64,000 nt of DNA from an uncultured Lachnospiraceae bacterium (GTDB taxonomy: Bacteria; Bacillota; Clostridia; Lachnospirales; Lachnospiraceae): contig CAJUBP010000001.1 in NCBI GenBank assembly GCA_910584585.1, positions 193,275 through 257,274 of the forward strand. Direction: 5' to 3'. The translations under genes and the position numbers were made by a program. Positions 51,501 through 59,821 of this stretch are shown piece by piece; positions within the stretch are counted from its first letter, which is position 1; each line of letters starts with the position of its first letter. The notes beneath the pieces are model-generated. The model was given only the letters and a program-made list of their open reading frames with translations, searched no databases and was not told the origin of the DNA.

Positions 51501-52088
51501 TTCAATACTTATATTTTTTGCAATCAGAGCGCCGTTCCATTGAATTTCTTTTGCGGACAGGGTAATTGACGCTTCAGGCGCATAAAGAATCCCTGTAAAA
51601 TGAATAGCATCCGCTTGCAGTTCAATACTTCCGGTTTTGCTATATAAAACAGCGCTATCTTCTGCTTCTGTTGAAATTGTCTGGGAGCTGAACTTTATAT
51701 CACTTTCCGTAACAATACTTTTCGTCAAGGTACAGTGTTCTGCCTCTGTTGTAAGTGCATTCCCGTACAAGCTTGTTTCATTTTTGTACACATCTCCAGT
51801 AAATGTTTCATTCTCCAGAACAGCCGTCTCTTCATTTAATGTCATGAGTATGCCGTCTTTATAATCAGCAATTTCCTTCTCTTCATATTCATGTTTTCCA
51901 TTTAAGTTATGCCCGTCAACTTTTACTTCCAATGTCTGCGCCTGCAGAGAGTCAGGCAAGGAGGCAATATCGCCCACACTGTTGTTCTCTGCATAAACTT
52001 CATTTTGGTATACTGCCGACGCGAAAACTGTCATCACCAATGACAATGCACACAATCTTTTTCTTATTTTTCCATAAAATATTCTCAT
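48594..52088 (-). CDS. RHS-repeat polymorphic toxin with C-terminal AHH nuclease domain
   Basis: 1164-residue surface or secreted toxin. Signal peptide at about 1-33, a beta-rich region with bactofilin-like repeats (60-220), calcium-binding thrombospondin-3-like repeats with DSDGDRIPDGYE and DADSDGDGLSD (about 309-399), YD/RHS repeats (about 440-920), the RHS core end YYLQSRYYDANTGRFL to DPTGGQ (about 930-992), then a hydrophobic helix VVITIITVVVVLVLVSYL. The variable tip carries EIHHIVAKGAYKA, an AHH-type HNH/endonuclease VII fold, with HKRLHTNMYY. The RHS shell would deliver the nuclease to a neighbouring cell. Preceded by a LytTR-type promoter element and followed by the immunity gene. Confidence 0.9.
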   Translation of the reverse strand: MRIFYGKIRKRLCALSLVMTVFASAVYQNEVYAENNSVGDIASLPDSLQAQTLEVKVDGHNLNGKHEYEEKEIADYKDGILMTLNEETAVLENETFTGDVYKNETSLYGNALTTEAEHCTLTKSIVTESDIKFSSQTISTEAEDSAVLYSKTGSIELQADAIHFTGILYAPEASITLSAKEIQWNGALIAKNISIESDKLEFSGYSDFEMKKLEWMQEAKINSSYTVLDEDNRKLVFHMENYDETEIYVRQENSPSFELLAVIEEDTYEINYDEIQGISEYRTVTKRFGETQNSSIFTYSNQNGEIEETVLDSDGDRIPDGYEIWDLGTDPYAADTDGDGFPDGYEVYVLYTDPLEVTGDADSDGDGLSDKTEMELGTDPHLADSDFDGLIDSTDPEPMLTDVESGQVPDYEMETKTGVFDICIRYYDENGAEFETIYDYTDGRSIYLNQNGKATQRFYNQEGYETVSIQKADGEYIINTTSYDENGNAVSVNYNGMRYDYAYDEVGNVIKSTAGDRVLEENSYSGEQLTEVVYGNGDSQKMEYDGEGNLVRVIKNDEIAYEWEYEENRPLFYHDYLEDKIYTYTYDENNYLSQIQCSDGFTVDYSGSDEHQEVTYSYGEESIYKAINILEEEEDSLKVEVMNGEDTNVMELENNTLTSHFVTSENVTVAESEKEITEGQSVETEKNSEEVIEYQYDENGNIAEVKTDGVVTAAYEYDGFGQLIREDSLESGTTVINEYDTGGNILSSTEYALDMGAETDDLAGGKQIVYEYGDQQWGDLLTAYNGAEITYDEIGNPIKYYNGMTFEWNGKQLASVENEGGTTTYSYNGDGLRTGKNTAGEQTEYFWENGNLIGENRNGNVIWYMYDAGKTIAGFQYDGNSYYFNKNLQGDIVSIVDSSGAVLVEYEYDAWGKTTVASGDETLGNLNPIKYRGYYYDNETGFYYLQSRYYDANTGRFLNADYHLDYGAGNAEGNLFTYAANNSVMRVDPTGGQSVVITIITVVVVLVLVSYLSSSFISTWRKNSKKLADAMGRELAKIGSTLSYYKSLVDALWADYSQSFARAKKKLTGTEIHHIVAKGAYKATEARKVLNSVGISVESSLNKIPLKKGLHKRLHTNMYYKVVNEMVIKCYNMSNKKNRQQNNVKGVLKILKRTLEGLNAMAPF

Positions 52089-52119
52089 ATTTTCCTTATC
52101 CTTCCGTTTTTCTTGAAAG

Positions 52120-52177
52120 TAACAGATTCTGCTATGAGTTGCAATCTTAACTGTTTGAACGGTCAGATAAGTTCTTA
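52120..52177 (-). promoter_or_regulatory. LytTR-type regulated promoter of the RHS toxin gene
   Basis: Second copy of the 58-bp element of 44713-44770 (6 differences). The half-site ACAGTTAAG reads on the minus strand at 52154-52146, preceded directly by ACCGTTCAA as a second near-match. The -35-like TTGCAA and a -10-like TACTTT are 17 bp apart, about 30 bp before the toxin ATG. Confidence 0.6.
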
Positions 52178-52182
52178 TACGG

Positions 52183-53499
52183 TCATTCTATTCTGTTTTT
52201 CATCACTGCTTCGGCAATAAATTTTTGTTTCTCCCTGTTAGTCTCCAATATTCCATGATAACGTTCCACTGTTTCCTGAACATTGCCAAGTCCTATTCCA
52301 TGATTTATTTTGTCCTTTTTAGTTGTCTTCCATAATTTTCTCCCGTTTACCCTTATGCTGTCCTTACCATATTCAGCGCTGTTTTCTATCCGGATTTTTA
52401 GGTATTCCCTGCCTAGTTCAAGTTCAATCCTGATATATTTCCCGCTGTCTTGCGCTCTCCCCACCCCTTCTACGGCATTCTGCAGAAGGTTGCCAAAAAC
52501 CGTACACAAATCCGCCTCTGTAATTTTCAGATTATTTTCTATTTTTCCTAAAACTATCAGTTTTGTATCCTGCGTTATCACAGAGCCATAGTGATTTAAC
52601 AAAGAATCCAACGTATGATTTCCTGTTGAAAAAGGTTTTTTCTGTATAAATTCTGTCTGTTTCTGCATACCTCTGATATACTCTGTAACTCTCCCAGCAG
52701 ATTCTTCCTGCGCAAGCCCTTCCAGACAAATCAGATGATTTTTTAAATCATGGCGATACTTTCTGGTTTCCTCTTCTTTCTTCAGAAGGGTCTCATAATA
52801 CTTTTTATGTACTTCCTTGAGTTCTCGCTCTGTCTCCACAGCCTGTTCCAGTTTTTCATTCATGTTTTTTATGTAAATGATAAAAATTCCCAAAATACCT
52901 GCCGCAAGATAAGCAATTCCGCTCAAACCCCCGGCAAATATTTTAAATTTCAGATTTGGAACATAATCTTTTGCAAAATCTAATGCTGTAACTGCCAGCA
53001 TAATTTCCGTTGCTATCAAAACAACCAGAAAAACCATTCCTTTTCTCACAAATTGAATCAGCCTTTCCATTTTTAAGATATGCTTTCTGTCATTTACGGC
53101 TGTCATTCCTAAAAATATGGCTGCCGTTATCGCTCCGCTTACCAAATCTCCCCATGTTTGGGCAAATCTTATCCCCTGACTCCATTCCAGCGCAGCGGTT
53201 ACACATCCTGCGCACAGACTGTCTATGCAGGTAACCACCAGATACAGTAAGAGCAATTCCTCTAATTTCTTTTTCCAATCCGTCTCCATCCGAAAGAAAA
53301 GGATTACCATTACGATATAGTACATGTTTAAATACGCATCCTCTTCTTTCCTTACACCGGAAAAATACCATATCAGATACAGCGCCATACCTGCAGTCGT
53401 CAGCCATTTTCTCTGAAGCCTTTCTTGAAAAAACAAACGCAGCCCTAATTGATATTTCCAAAGTTCCAATATAAAACAGCAAATCAAAATGCCTGCCAT
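52183..53499 (-). CDS. AgrC-like sensor histidine kinase (GHKL ATPase)
   Basis: 438-residue membrane sensor. Six or seven hydrophobic segments fill residues 1-210, a coiled linker runs to 250, then the phospho-acceptor box RKYRHDLKNHLICLEG and a GHKL ATPase domain with NLLQNAVEG (N box) and GIGLGNVQETVER (G box). This is the HPK10/AgrC class, which usually senses a peptide. Start ATG 53499 follows GGGAGGGAG. Partner of the LytTR regulator upstream. No agrB/agrD-type peptide gene was found nearby. Confidence 0.92.
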   Translation of the reverse strand: MAGILICCFILELWKYQLGLRLFFQERLQRKWLTTAGMALYLIWYFSGVRKEEDAYLNMYYIVMVILFFRMETDWKKKLEELLLLYLVVTCIDSLCAGCVTAALEWSQGIRFAQTWGDLVSGAITAAIFLGMTAVNDRKHILKMERLIQFVRKGMVFLVVLIATEIMLAVTALDFAKDYVPNLKFKIFAGGLSGIAYLAAGILGIFIIYIKNMNEKLEQAVETERELKEVHKKYYETLLKKEEETRKYRHDLKNHLICLEGLAQEESAGRVTEYIRGMQKQTEFIQKKPFSTGNHTLDSLLNHYGSVITQDTKLIVLGKIENNLKITEADLCTVFGNLLQNAVEGVGRAQDSGKYIRIELELGREYLKIRIENSAEYGKDSIRVNGRKLWKTTKKDKINHGIGLGNVQETVERYHGILETNREKQKFIAEAVMKNRIE

Positions 53500-53527
53500 C
53501 TTTACTCCCTCCCTTTGAAACTGCCAA

Positions 53528-53611
53528 AAAATTCTCTGCTGACAGTCTCTTTCCATTCCGAATCACAGCAAAATTCTCAGCTGACAGTCCCTTTCCATTC
53601 TGAATCACAGC
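53528..53611. repeat. 42-bp direct repeat, two copies, between regulator and kinase genes
   Basis: AAAATTCTCTGCTGACAGTC.. begins at 53528 and again at 53570. The second copy covers the last codons and stop of the regulator gene, so the duplication arose at its 3' end. Confidence 0.8.
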
Positions 53612-54318
53612 TTGCCCCGATACTCCAAATCAAATTCTATATACGTGCGTTCAAATTCTTTCCTCCTCCGCCTTGACGCCTTAATCTTCTCTTCTCCAAC
53701 TGTAACAATCCCATTTTTGTAATCATCCACATGCCCCAAATTCACCAGATACTTCCGATCCGCGCGGGAAAATAACCGGGGCTCCAGCAGTTTTTCCATC
53801 TCTTCCATAGAAGCTTCTTTCCGAAACCGTTTTCCTCTCACCATCAGTTCCACATAACTGCCATAGGAAATCACATACGCAATCTCTCTCTGGCACACTT
53901 GATAGGGTTTTCTGTTCCTGTACGCTTCCACGGTTTTAAGCCCAATCCGCCTTTTGAGGCAAGCCTCTATCGCCTCTGCAATCTCTGAGGAGTCAAAAGG
54001 CTTTGTCACAAAGCGAAGGGCGCGGACATGAAACGCCTCTTTATACCGCTCTTCCACTCCGGTAGCCATAATAATCGCGCATTCTGAATTGATCCGGCAA
54101 AGCATCCGGCCGGCTTCAATTCCATCCAATCCCGGCATCTCTATATCCAGGAAAACAAGATCCAGTTTTTCCGCCTGCCGCAATAAATCCTTTCCAGAAG
54201 AAAAGGCTAGAATTTCAAATTCCAGCCCAATTCTTCTGACGGCCTGTTCCACCAGGCCGTGCAGCTTCTTCAATATCATTTCTTCATCGTCACAGATCCC
54301 GATTCTCAATCGATCCAT
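53605..54318 (-). CDS. LytTR family response regulator
   Basis: 237-residue regulator of the AgrA/VirR type: receiver domain with ICDDEE, the phospho-Asp in LVFLDIEMPG (about 57) and the Lys in FVTKPF; then a C-terminal LytTR DNA-binding domain (about 140-232) with ISYGSYVELMVRGKRF and FSRADRKYLVNLGHVDD. It is likely to bind the ACAGTTAAG sites at 52146-52154 and 44736-44744. Start ATG 54318 with AAGGGG eleven bases before. Confidence 0.93.
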   Translation of the reverse strand: MDRLRIGICDDEEMILKKLHGLVEQAVRRIGLEFEILAFSSGKDLLRQAEKLDLVFLDIEMPGLDGIEAGRMLCRINSECAIIMATGVEERYKEAFHVRALRFVTKPFDSSEIAEAIEACLKRRIGLKTVEAYRNRKPYQVCQREIAYVISYGSYVELMVRGKRFRKEASMEEMEKLLEPRLFSRADRKYLVNLGHVDDYKNGIVTVGEEKIKASRRRRKEFERTYIEFDLEYRGKL

Positions 54319-54339
54319 TCTTCATTAATCCCCTTTATC

Positions 54340-57300
54340 TTACTGATTCGCCTGATTTCCGCACTTGGGACAAGTATTCCCTCCCCGATAGGTATACCCG
54401 CAGCGATAGCAGCATTTCACGTCATGCTTTTCTTTGGACAGATAGGCAATGCTCCGGGACTCCGGCTTTTCCTGCAGATAGGATACAAATTCTTCCAGAA
54501 TTTCCCCGAATTCTTTCAGTTCTTTGGAGGAAATTCCTCCTGGAATCTTCGTTTTCTTTCCGTTCCCCCGTTTCACATAGATTCCCTTGGACAAAAGTCC
54601 TGTATTTCCTTCGATTCCAGTTATGGAGCGGATAGGTATCATCTCGCTGCTGAACATGCTGTTGTAAAAAATATGATCCGGCGTCAGGATAAATCCTTCT
54701 CTTCCGTTTTTCTTTGCGGAAGAGTCGCAGATGAGAATCGGATATTCATAGCGATCCCGTTCCTGGGCATAAGTATTCAAGGCCCTTGCCGCCAGTTCCG
54801 CTTCTCTGGGCGCCCAGTCTCCCCGCATTACTTTGCGGGGCTCATAGAAGTGAAGCCGGTCAGCGTCGCTGATTTTGGCACTTAGCGCATCCCGGAGTTT
54901 TTCCACCAGCAGTCCGCATTCATCCATTTTCAGCTTTGTCAGACGCTTGTCGATCATTTCCAGCGTATTGGTTTTGATTTCCGGCAGGAACACTCCGCCC
55001 TCGATCTTCTCATAAGCGCTGGCCGCGTCGTCAAAGGACATCAGCGGGATATTGGGGCAGATTTTATCAATGACTTTCTGATCCATTTCCATCACTCTGC
55101 CCTCAATCTCTTTGATGGCAGGTTCCGCCTGTTCCGGCAGAAAACCATCTTCACGAAGCTTCGTAAGCATCTGTATCAGTCCCCGGCGGTCGGCGCCTGC
55201 CGCGCGTTTCAGCATTCCGGCGATTTCCCGTTTCTCCGTTAAGCGTCTGGCGCCTTCTAACACTTCATTATAGACGGAAACATCTTCTCCGTCATATTGA
55301 TTTAATTTCTCACGGAAAATATGATACTGACTTCTTGTCATAGTTTCCGGCACCCGGGCAATCAGCTCTGCCGCTTCCTCCTGCCCCCGTTTTTTCTTTA
55401 CCTCCTCTAAGGCTTCCAGCATCTCTTTTTTTATCAGCTCCGGACATTCCGCCTGGGCGATTTCCTCCATCACCCGTTTTATTACTGCGTACGACTGAGT
55501 CATGGCGTATTCTGCCTTCTTACGCACCTCTTCGGCCCCTTTCTGGTAAACGGCCTGCCGCAGCAATTTCTCATATTTTTCTTTGTCCACCCAGTCCAGG
55601 CGCTCGTCGTCCCTTACCTGTTCCCGCAGCCTGCGCAACTGCCACATAGACATCCGATCCAGTTTGCGCATACGGGCGTCGTATTTTTCCTTGATGGACA
55701 TAGTTCCGTTGCTCTCCGCAAATTCCGCTTCCAGCTCGGCCTCGATTCCGTTGGGATCTTTTGGGTCTGTTCCCAGAGCTTTTCCTGTATCCTGGACTTC
55801 ATTCAGGAGGCCGGCTTCCTTTCCTGAAGTTTCGTTTGCAAAATCGCCTCTTCCCGGTTTCTCTTTTGCATTCCGTCTGCCGAAGAATCCCTTTTTCTTT
55901 TCTGATTTACCGGAAGCTTCACCGCCGAAATGACCCGGCTGCTGCCCGCCTGCTTCCGAATCCTGGAGCGGATTCCCGGCGGATTCTGCAGCGGAGTTTT
56001 GCAGAGATGATTCTGCGGCCAAACCCTGTGCCGATTCTCCCGGCACCTCTTTTCCGGAGCTGTCGGACGTTCTTCCTGCATAATCTGCGCCGGAATCCTC
56101 TGCTGATTTCCCGGCTGATTCCGCGCCCAAGTTCTTTGCTGATTTCCCAGCTGATTCCGCGCCGACACCTTGCGCTGATTTTCCGGCGGATTCTGCCTCC
56201 GTTCCCTTCACGGACTTTCCCATGGAGTCTGTACGCATGCCAAGTGCGGACTTTCCCGCCAATTCTGCATCGGAACCCTCTGCTGACTCTCCCGGGTCTT
56301 TTGCGCCGGAACCCTTTACGGACTTTCCAACGGATTCCGGGTCAGCGCCATGGGCTGACTTTCCGGCGGTATCCGCACCGGAACCCTCCGGCTGATTTCC
56401 GGCCGGCGCCGCCTCCTGCTTCTTCTTTTTCCCTTCTTTCGCTTCTTTTCTCGCTTTCAGCAGTTCCTGGATTTTCTCCCGGAAAAGCTCCGCCTGCATG
56501 ATCGGGAAGAAGTTTTCGTCTATTTTTTCTTCTATATCATGCAGTTCTTCCTCGGACATATGCTCCATATCTGCGCATACCTCTTCAATGGGCGGCATGG
56601 CGTGTTTGCCCCGCTTAGACGCAAATTCATTAAAATTGCAGTTGGAAGTCCGCTCCGCGTTTCTTCCCAGAAGCTCCCGGTAATCCTCATAGGCGTCCCG
56701 GTCGCCGCCGAATTTCATGACATAGTTCTCTCCCTCCCGCAGCAGCCTGCCGGGTCTCGGAGTGTAGAAGAGATTGCAGTTGTCACAGGTATAGCTTCTC
56801 GCCAGATACACTCTGCCCTCTTCCGTTTCCACGGGAAATTCCTTTCCCTGGGGATAGATTGCCATGTACAGCTTCCGCGCGCATTCAGGGCATTGATAGC
56901 CGTTGATATAGAAATTATTTCCGATGCGGGAAGCCTTGCGTTCATAGGCTGAAATTTCACTTTTATGGAAGGAGGATTTGGTCAGGCTCCAACGCACATT
57001 ATGCCAAAGCCCCAGCCCTTTTTCTTCTTTTTCCTCTTCCTGTTTCTCTTCCTTCACTTCTTCCTGGGGCTTGCGCTTTCCTTCCTCTCTGGCGGCCTGA
57101 ACCACCTCTTCAAAGGTCATCTGGATATTGTCCCGGTAAAAACGGAAATTGTCGTCCCGGTATCCCGGTATAATCCGCATATCCTTTAAAATTGCGTAAA
57201 ACAGCGCATTTAGCTGGCTGTAATCCTTATCCACTTTAAGGCCCCGGATGGCGCCCCATTTTCCAAATGCGTACAAGGTCATATTCAATACATTGGTCAA

Positions 57301-57534
57301 AGTCTGATTATCCGCTACCGGATCCATATCCTCTTCTTTGTCCGGCAGCTCAATTACGTTGGTAATGATTTTACGGTTGTCAAAATTAAAAATCAGGGAA
57401 CGGACTTTTCCCGACAGAATCAGGAAGTTGTTCAGCACCACGATATTTCCCGTCCACACTACGTTTACATCCATGGTTTTCAGCATTCGGCTGAAGATAT
57501 GATTTAACTCGCTGTTCGCTTTCAGCAGGATCAT
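54340..57534 (-). CDS. Large zinc-ribbon protein with Ala/Gly/Ser repeat linker
   Basis: 1064-residue cytoplasmic-looking protein of unknown function. Order: N-terminal alpha/beta domain; a four-Cys zinc ribbon (YQCPECARKLY ... YTCDNCNLFY, about 215-265); a repeat linker (about 390-560) of 12-residue units such as SAGKSAQGVGAE; a helical charged region; a GRAM/PH-like segment LTPDHIFYNSMFSSEMIPIR; and a C-terminal zinc ribbon CYRCGYTYRGGNTCPKCGN. ATG 57534 overlaps the beta-galactosidase stop as ATGA after AGGTG, so it is co-translated with it, and it lies 21 bp before the LytTR regulator. Confidence 0.8.
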   Translation of the reverse strand: MILLKANSELNHIFSRMLKTMDVNVVWTGNIVVLNNFLILSGKVRSLIFNFDNRKIITNVIELPDKEEDMDPVADNQTLTNVLNMTLYAFGKWGAIRGLKVDKDYSQLNALFYAILKDMRIIPGYRDDNFRFYRDNIQMTFEEVVQAAREEGKRKPQEEVKEEKQEEEKEEKGLGLWHNVRWSLTKSSFHKSEISAYERKASRIGNNFYINGYQCPECARKLYMAIYPQGKEFPVETEEGRVYLARSYTCDNCNLFYTPRPGRLLREGENYVMKFGGDRDAYEDYRELLGRNAERTSNCNFNEFASKRGKHAMPPIEEVCADMEHMSEEELHDIEEKIDENFFPIMQAELFREKIQELLKARKEAKEGKKKKQEAAPAGNQPEGSGADTAGKSAHGADPESVGKSVKGSGAKDPGESAEGSDAELAGKSALGMRTDSMGKSVKGTEAESAGKSAQGVGAESAGKSAKNLGAESAGKSAEDSGADYAGRTSDSSGKEVPGESAQGLAAESSLQNSAAESAGNPLQDSEAGGQQPGHFGGEASGKSEKKKGFFGRRNAKEKPGRGDFANETSGKEAGLLNEVQDTGKALGTDPKDPNGIEAELEAEFAESNGTMSIKEKYDARMRKLDRMSMWQLRRLREQVRDDERLDWVDKEKYEKLLRQAVYQKGAEEVRKKAEYAMTQSYAVIKRVMEEIAQAECPELIKKEMLEALEEVKKKRGQEEAAELIARVPETMTRSQYHIFREKLNQYDGEDVSVYNEVLEGARRLTEKREIAGMLKRAAGADRRGLIQMLTKLREDGFLPEQAEPAIKEIEGRVMEMDQKVIDKICPNIPLMSFDDAASAYEKIEGGVFLPEIKTNTLEMIDKRLTKLKMDECGLLVEKLRDALSAKISDADRLHFYEPRKVMRGDWAPREAELAARALNTYAQERDRYEYPILICDSSAKKNGREGFILTPDHIFYNSMFSSEMIPIRSITGIEGNTGLLSKGIYVKRGNGKKTKIPGGISSKELKEFGEILEEFVSYLQEKPESRSIAYLSKEKHDVKCCYRCGYTYRGGNTCPKCGNQANQ

Positions 57535-59573
57535 TCCAAACACCTCACTTTGGTATCTCTTGTGCACAGTATGGCTGCGCCTTTGCCCGGCAGCTTTAAT
57601 ACCGCCCCTTTCTGATATTCCGCTCCGGTAATCAATTCTTGGGCAGTTTCCGGCACTTTGATTTCTTTGGCTTCTTCTTTATGATTTAACAAAAACAGAT
57701 ATTGTTCCTTTTCACGCGCCCGTTTCACTGCTTCTACCCCTTCCGGCGTCTCTGCCGCAGGCGAAATCCCATGATTCCTGCAGATATCGCCCAGAAATTT
57801 CTGATAGAATTCCGCTCCGGAATGGGTGCCCACATAATACGCCCGGCCTTTGCCCAGATAATTGCAGGTAAGCACCGGCGTTCCCTGATAGAAATCCTTC
57901 TGATATTCGGCAAGAACCTCCGCTCCCTCAGAATGGATGATATCACAGAGGATTCTGGCCTCGAAGCTTCGTCCCTCATAAATAAATTCATTGGCCATAT
58001 GCTCTGGCAGAGCGTCGCTTTCTTCTACCCAGACGCCCAGGATGTCTCTCAGCCTGCCCGGATAGCCTCCGGTAATGACAAGATCATTTTCATCCACATA
58101 ACCGCTGAAATAGGTGGTGACAAAGACGCCGCCGCTTTGAACAAATTCCCGGATGCGCTGATCTATGCCGGGCTTTGTCATATACAGTATGGGGGCAATC
58201 AAAAGCTTATAACGGGACAGATCGGCGTCTTCTCCTATGATATCCACCGGTATGTTCTGGCTGTGAAGGGCCTGATAATAGTCCAGCGCTTCTTGATAAT
58301 ATTTCAGATCAACGCTGGGCCCGGAAGAATACTCCACGGCCCACCAGTTCTCCCAGTCAAACATCAGAGCAGTTTCGGCAGTTCCCACAGAACCCAGGAT
58401 CTCTCCTCCCAGCCGCTCTAATTCCTCTCCCAGCTCTGTGACCTCCCGGAATACTCTGGTATTCTCGTGCCCTGCATGGCTGATGACTGCCCCGTGGTAT
58501 TTCTCGCACCCGCCGATGCTTCGTTTTAACTGGAAAAACAGTACCGAATCGGAACCATGGGCGACGGCCTGATAGCTCCAAAGCCGCATCACGCCGGGAC
58601 GTTTCAATGCGTTGAAGGGCTGCCAGTTCTGCTGGCTGGGAGTCTGCTCCATAAGCACAAAGGGCTTTCCCCCGCCTACGCCCCGCATCAAGTCATGATG
58701 GAACGCCGTCTTGCTGACGGAATCTTCGTTGGAGGGATAATTGTCCCAGGAAATAAAGTCCAGATATTTCCCCCATTTGCGGTAATCCAATGGTTTATAA
58801 GCTCCCATGAGATTCGTGGTTACCGGAACCTCTGGGGTATATTTCTTCACCGCCTCATATTCCAGCCGGAAACACTCTAAAATGCTGTCGGAATTAAACC
58901 TCCGGTAATCCAGGCTGATACCCTGGGCCACGGTCCGCTCCAGTTCTATATGTTCGCTTCTGGTATCCGGCAGCACAATTTCATCCCAGTCGTAAAAGGT
59001 ATGTCCCCAAAAGGATGTATTCCAGGCGCGGTTCAGCTCTTCCAATGTTCCATACCGCTCTTTCAGCCACACCCGGAATGCTTTCTCGCAATTTTCGCAG
59101 TAGCATTCCCCGCCGTATTCGTTGGAAATATGCCAGGCGATCAGATTGTCGTAATCCTGATACCGCTGAGCCAGCTTCTCGGCCAGTCTTACGGAATACT
59201 TGCGGTACGCCAAGCTGTTGGGGCAGGAATTGTGCCTTCCGCCGAATTTGCGTTTTAATCCGCCGAATTCTGTCCGAAGAACCTCCGGGTATTTCTTTGC
59301 CATCCATGCCGGATGGGCCCCGGTACTGGTGGCAAGGCAGACCTTCATGCCATTTGCCTTCGCCATTTCCATAATCTTGTCCAGCTTCTCAAAACGGTAT
59401 TCTTCCTCCGAAGGCTGCAGGGCCGCCCAGGAAAATACATTTAATGTCAGTGTATCTATATGTGCCAGTTTCAGCAGCCGCATATCCTCTTCCCAGGTTT
59501 CCTCCGGCCACTGTTCCGGGTTATAGTCGCCGCCATAGGCGATTTTATCTTGCTTCCAGATTCTTTCCCACAT
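57531..59573 (-). CDS. Beta-galactosidase, glycoside hydrolase family 42
   Basis: 680-residue retaining enzyme acting on beta-galactosides such as galacto-oligosaccharides. The TIM barrel has WHISNEYGGECYC (acid/base Glu near 150, start of a zinc-binding Cys cluster with CENC) and the nucleophile region VLMEQTPSQQNW (near 306). The trimerisation and C-terminal beta domains follow. No signal peptide, so intracellular. GGAGAG precedes ATG 59573. No transporter is adjacent. Confidence 0.96.
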   Translation of the reverse strand: MWERIWKQDKIAYGGDYNPEQWPEETWEEDMRLLKLAHIDTLTLNVFSWAALQPSEEEYRFEKLDKIMEMAKANGMKVCLATSTGAHPAWMAKKYPEVLRTEFGGLKRKFGGRHNSCPNSLAYRKYSVRLAEKLAQRYQDYDNLIAWHISNEYGGECYCENCEKAFRVWLKERYGTLEELNRAWNTSFWGHTFYDWDEIVLPDTRSEHIELERTVAQGISLDYRRFNSDSILECFRLEYEAVKKYTPEVPVTTNLMGAYKPLDYRKWGKYLDFISWDNYPSNEDSVSKTAFHHDLMRGVGGGKPFVLMEQTPSQQNWQPFNALKRPGVMRLWSYQAVAHGSDSVLFFQLKRSIGGCEKYHGAVISHAGHENTRVFREVTELGEELERLGGEILGSVGTAETALMFDWENWWAVEYSSGPSVDLKYYQEALDYYQALHSQNIPVDIIGEDADLSRYKLLIAPILYMTKPGIDQRIREFVQSGGVFVTTYFSGYVDENDLVITGGYPGRLRDILGVWVEESDALPEHMANEFIYEGRSFEARILCDIIHSEGAEVLAEYQKDFYQGTPVLTCNYLGKGRAYYVGTHSGAEFYQKFLGDICRNHGISPAAETPEGVEAVKRAREKEQYLFLLNHKEEAKEIKVPETAQELITGAEYQKGAVLKLPGKGAAILCTRDTKVRCLE

Positions 59574-59601
59574 ATTTCCGCTCTCCTTTTTCCGTTATGT
59601 A

Positions 59602-59624
59602 TATTTCTTGACAGTTCCTTAGGA
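59602..59624. repeat. Single arm of the AGGAACTGTCAAGAAATA element
   Basis: TATTTCTTGACAGTTCCTTA is identical to one arm of the inverted-repeat element at 18034-18116. Upstream of the beta-galactosidase gene. The rest of 59574-59821 has no gene. Confidence 0.65.
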
Positions 59625-59821
59625 ATCGCCGCAGTCCTTTGACCTGCCGTTTCACAAACCATATGGATATTCGGTTTCCACAGTACATGCATCTGGATAC
59701 ATTTTATCACACCAAAGATCTCATGTAAACGCACAAAGGTTTTTCTTGCAGATTTCTTTGAACAGGTATAAAATGGGATAAATATAAGGCCATGAAGGCT
59801 AATAGACAAAGGAGCAATGAC

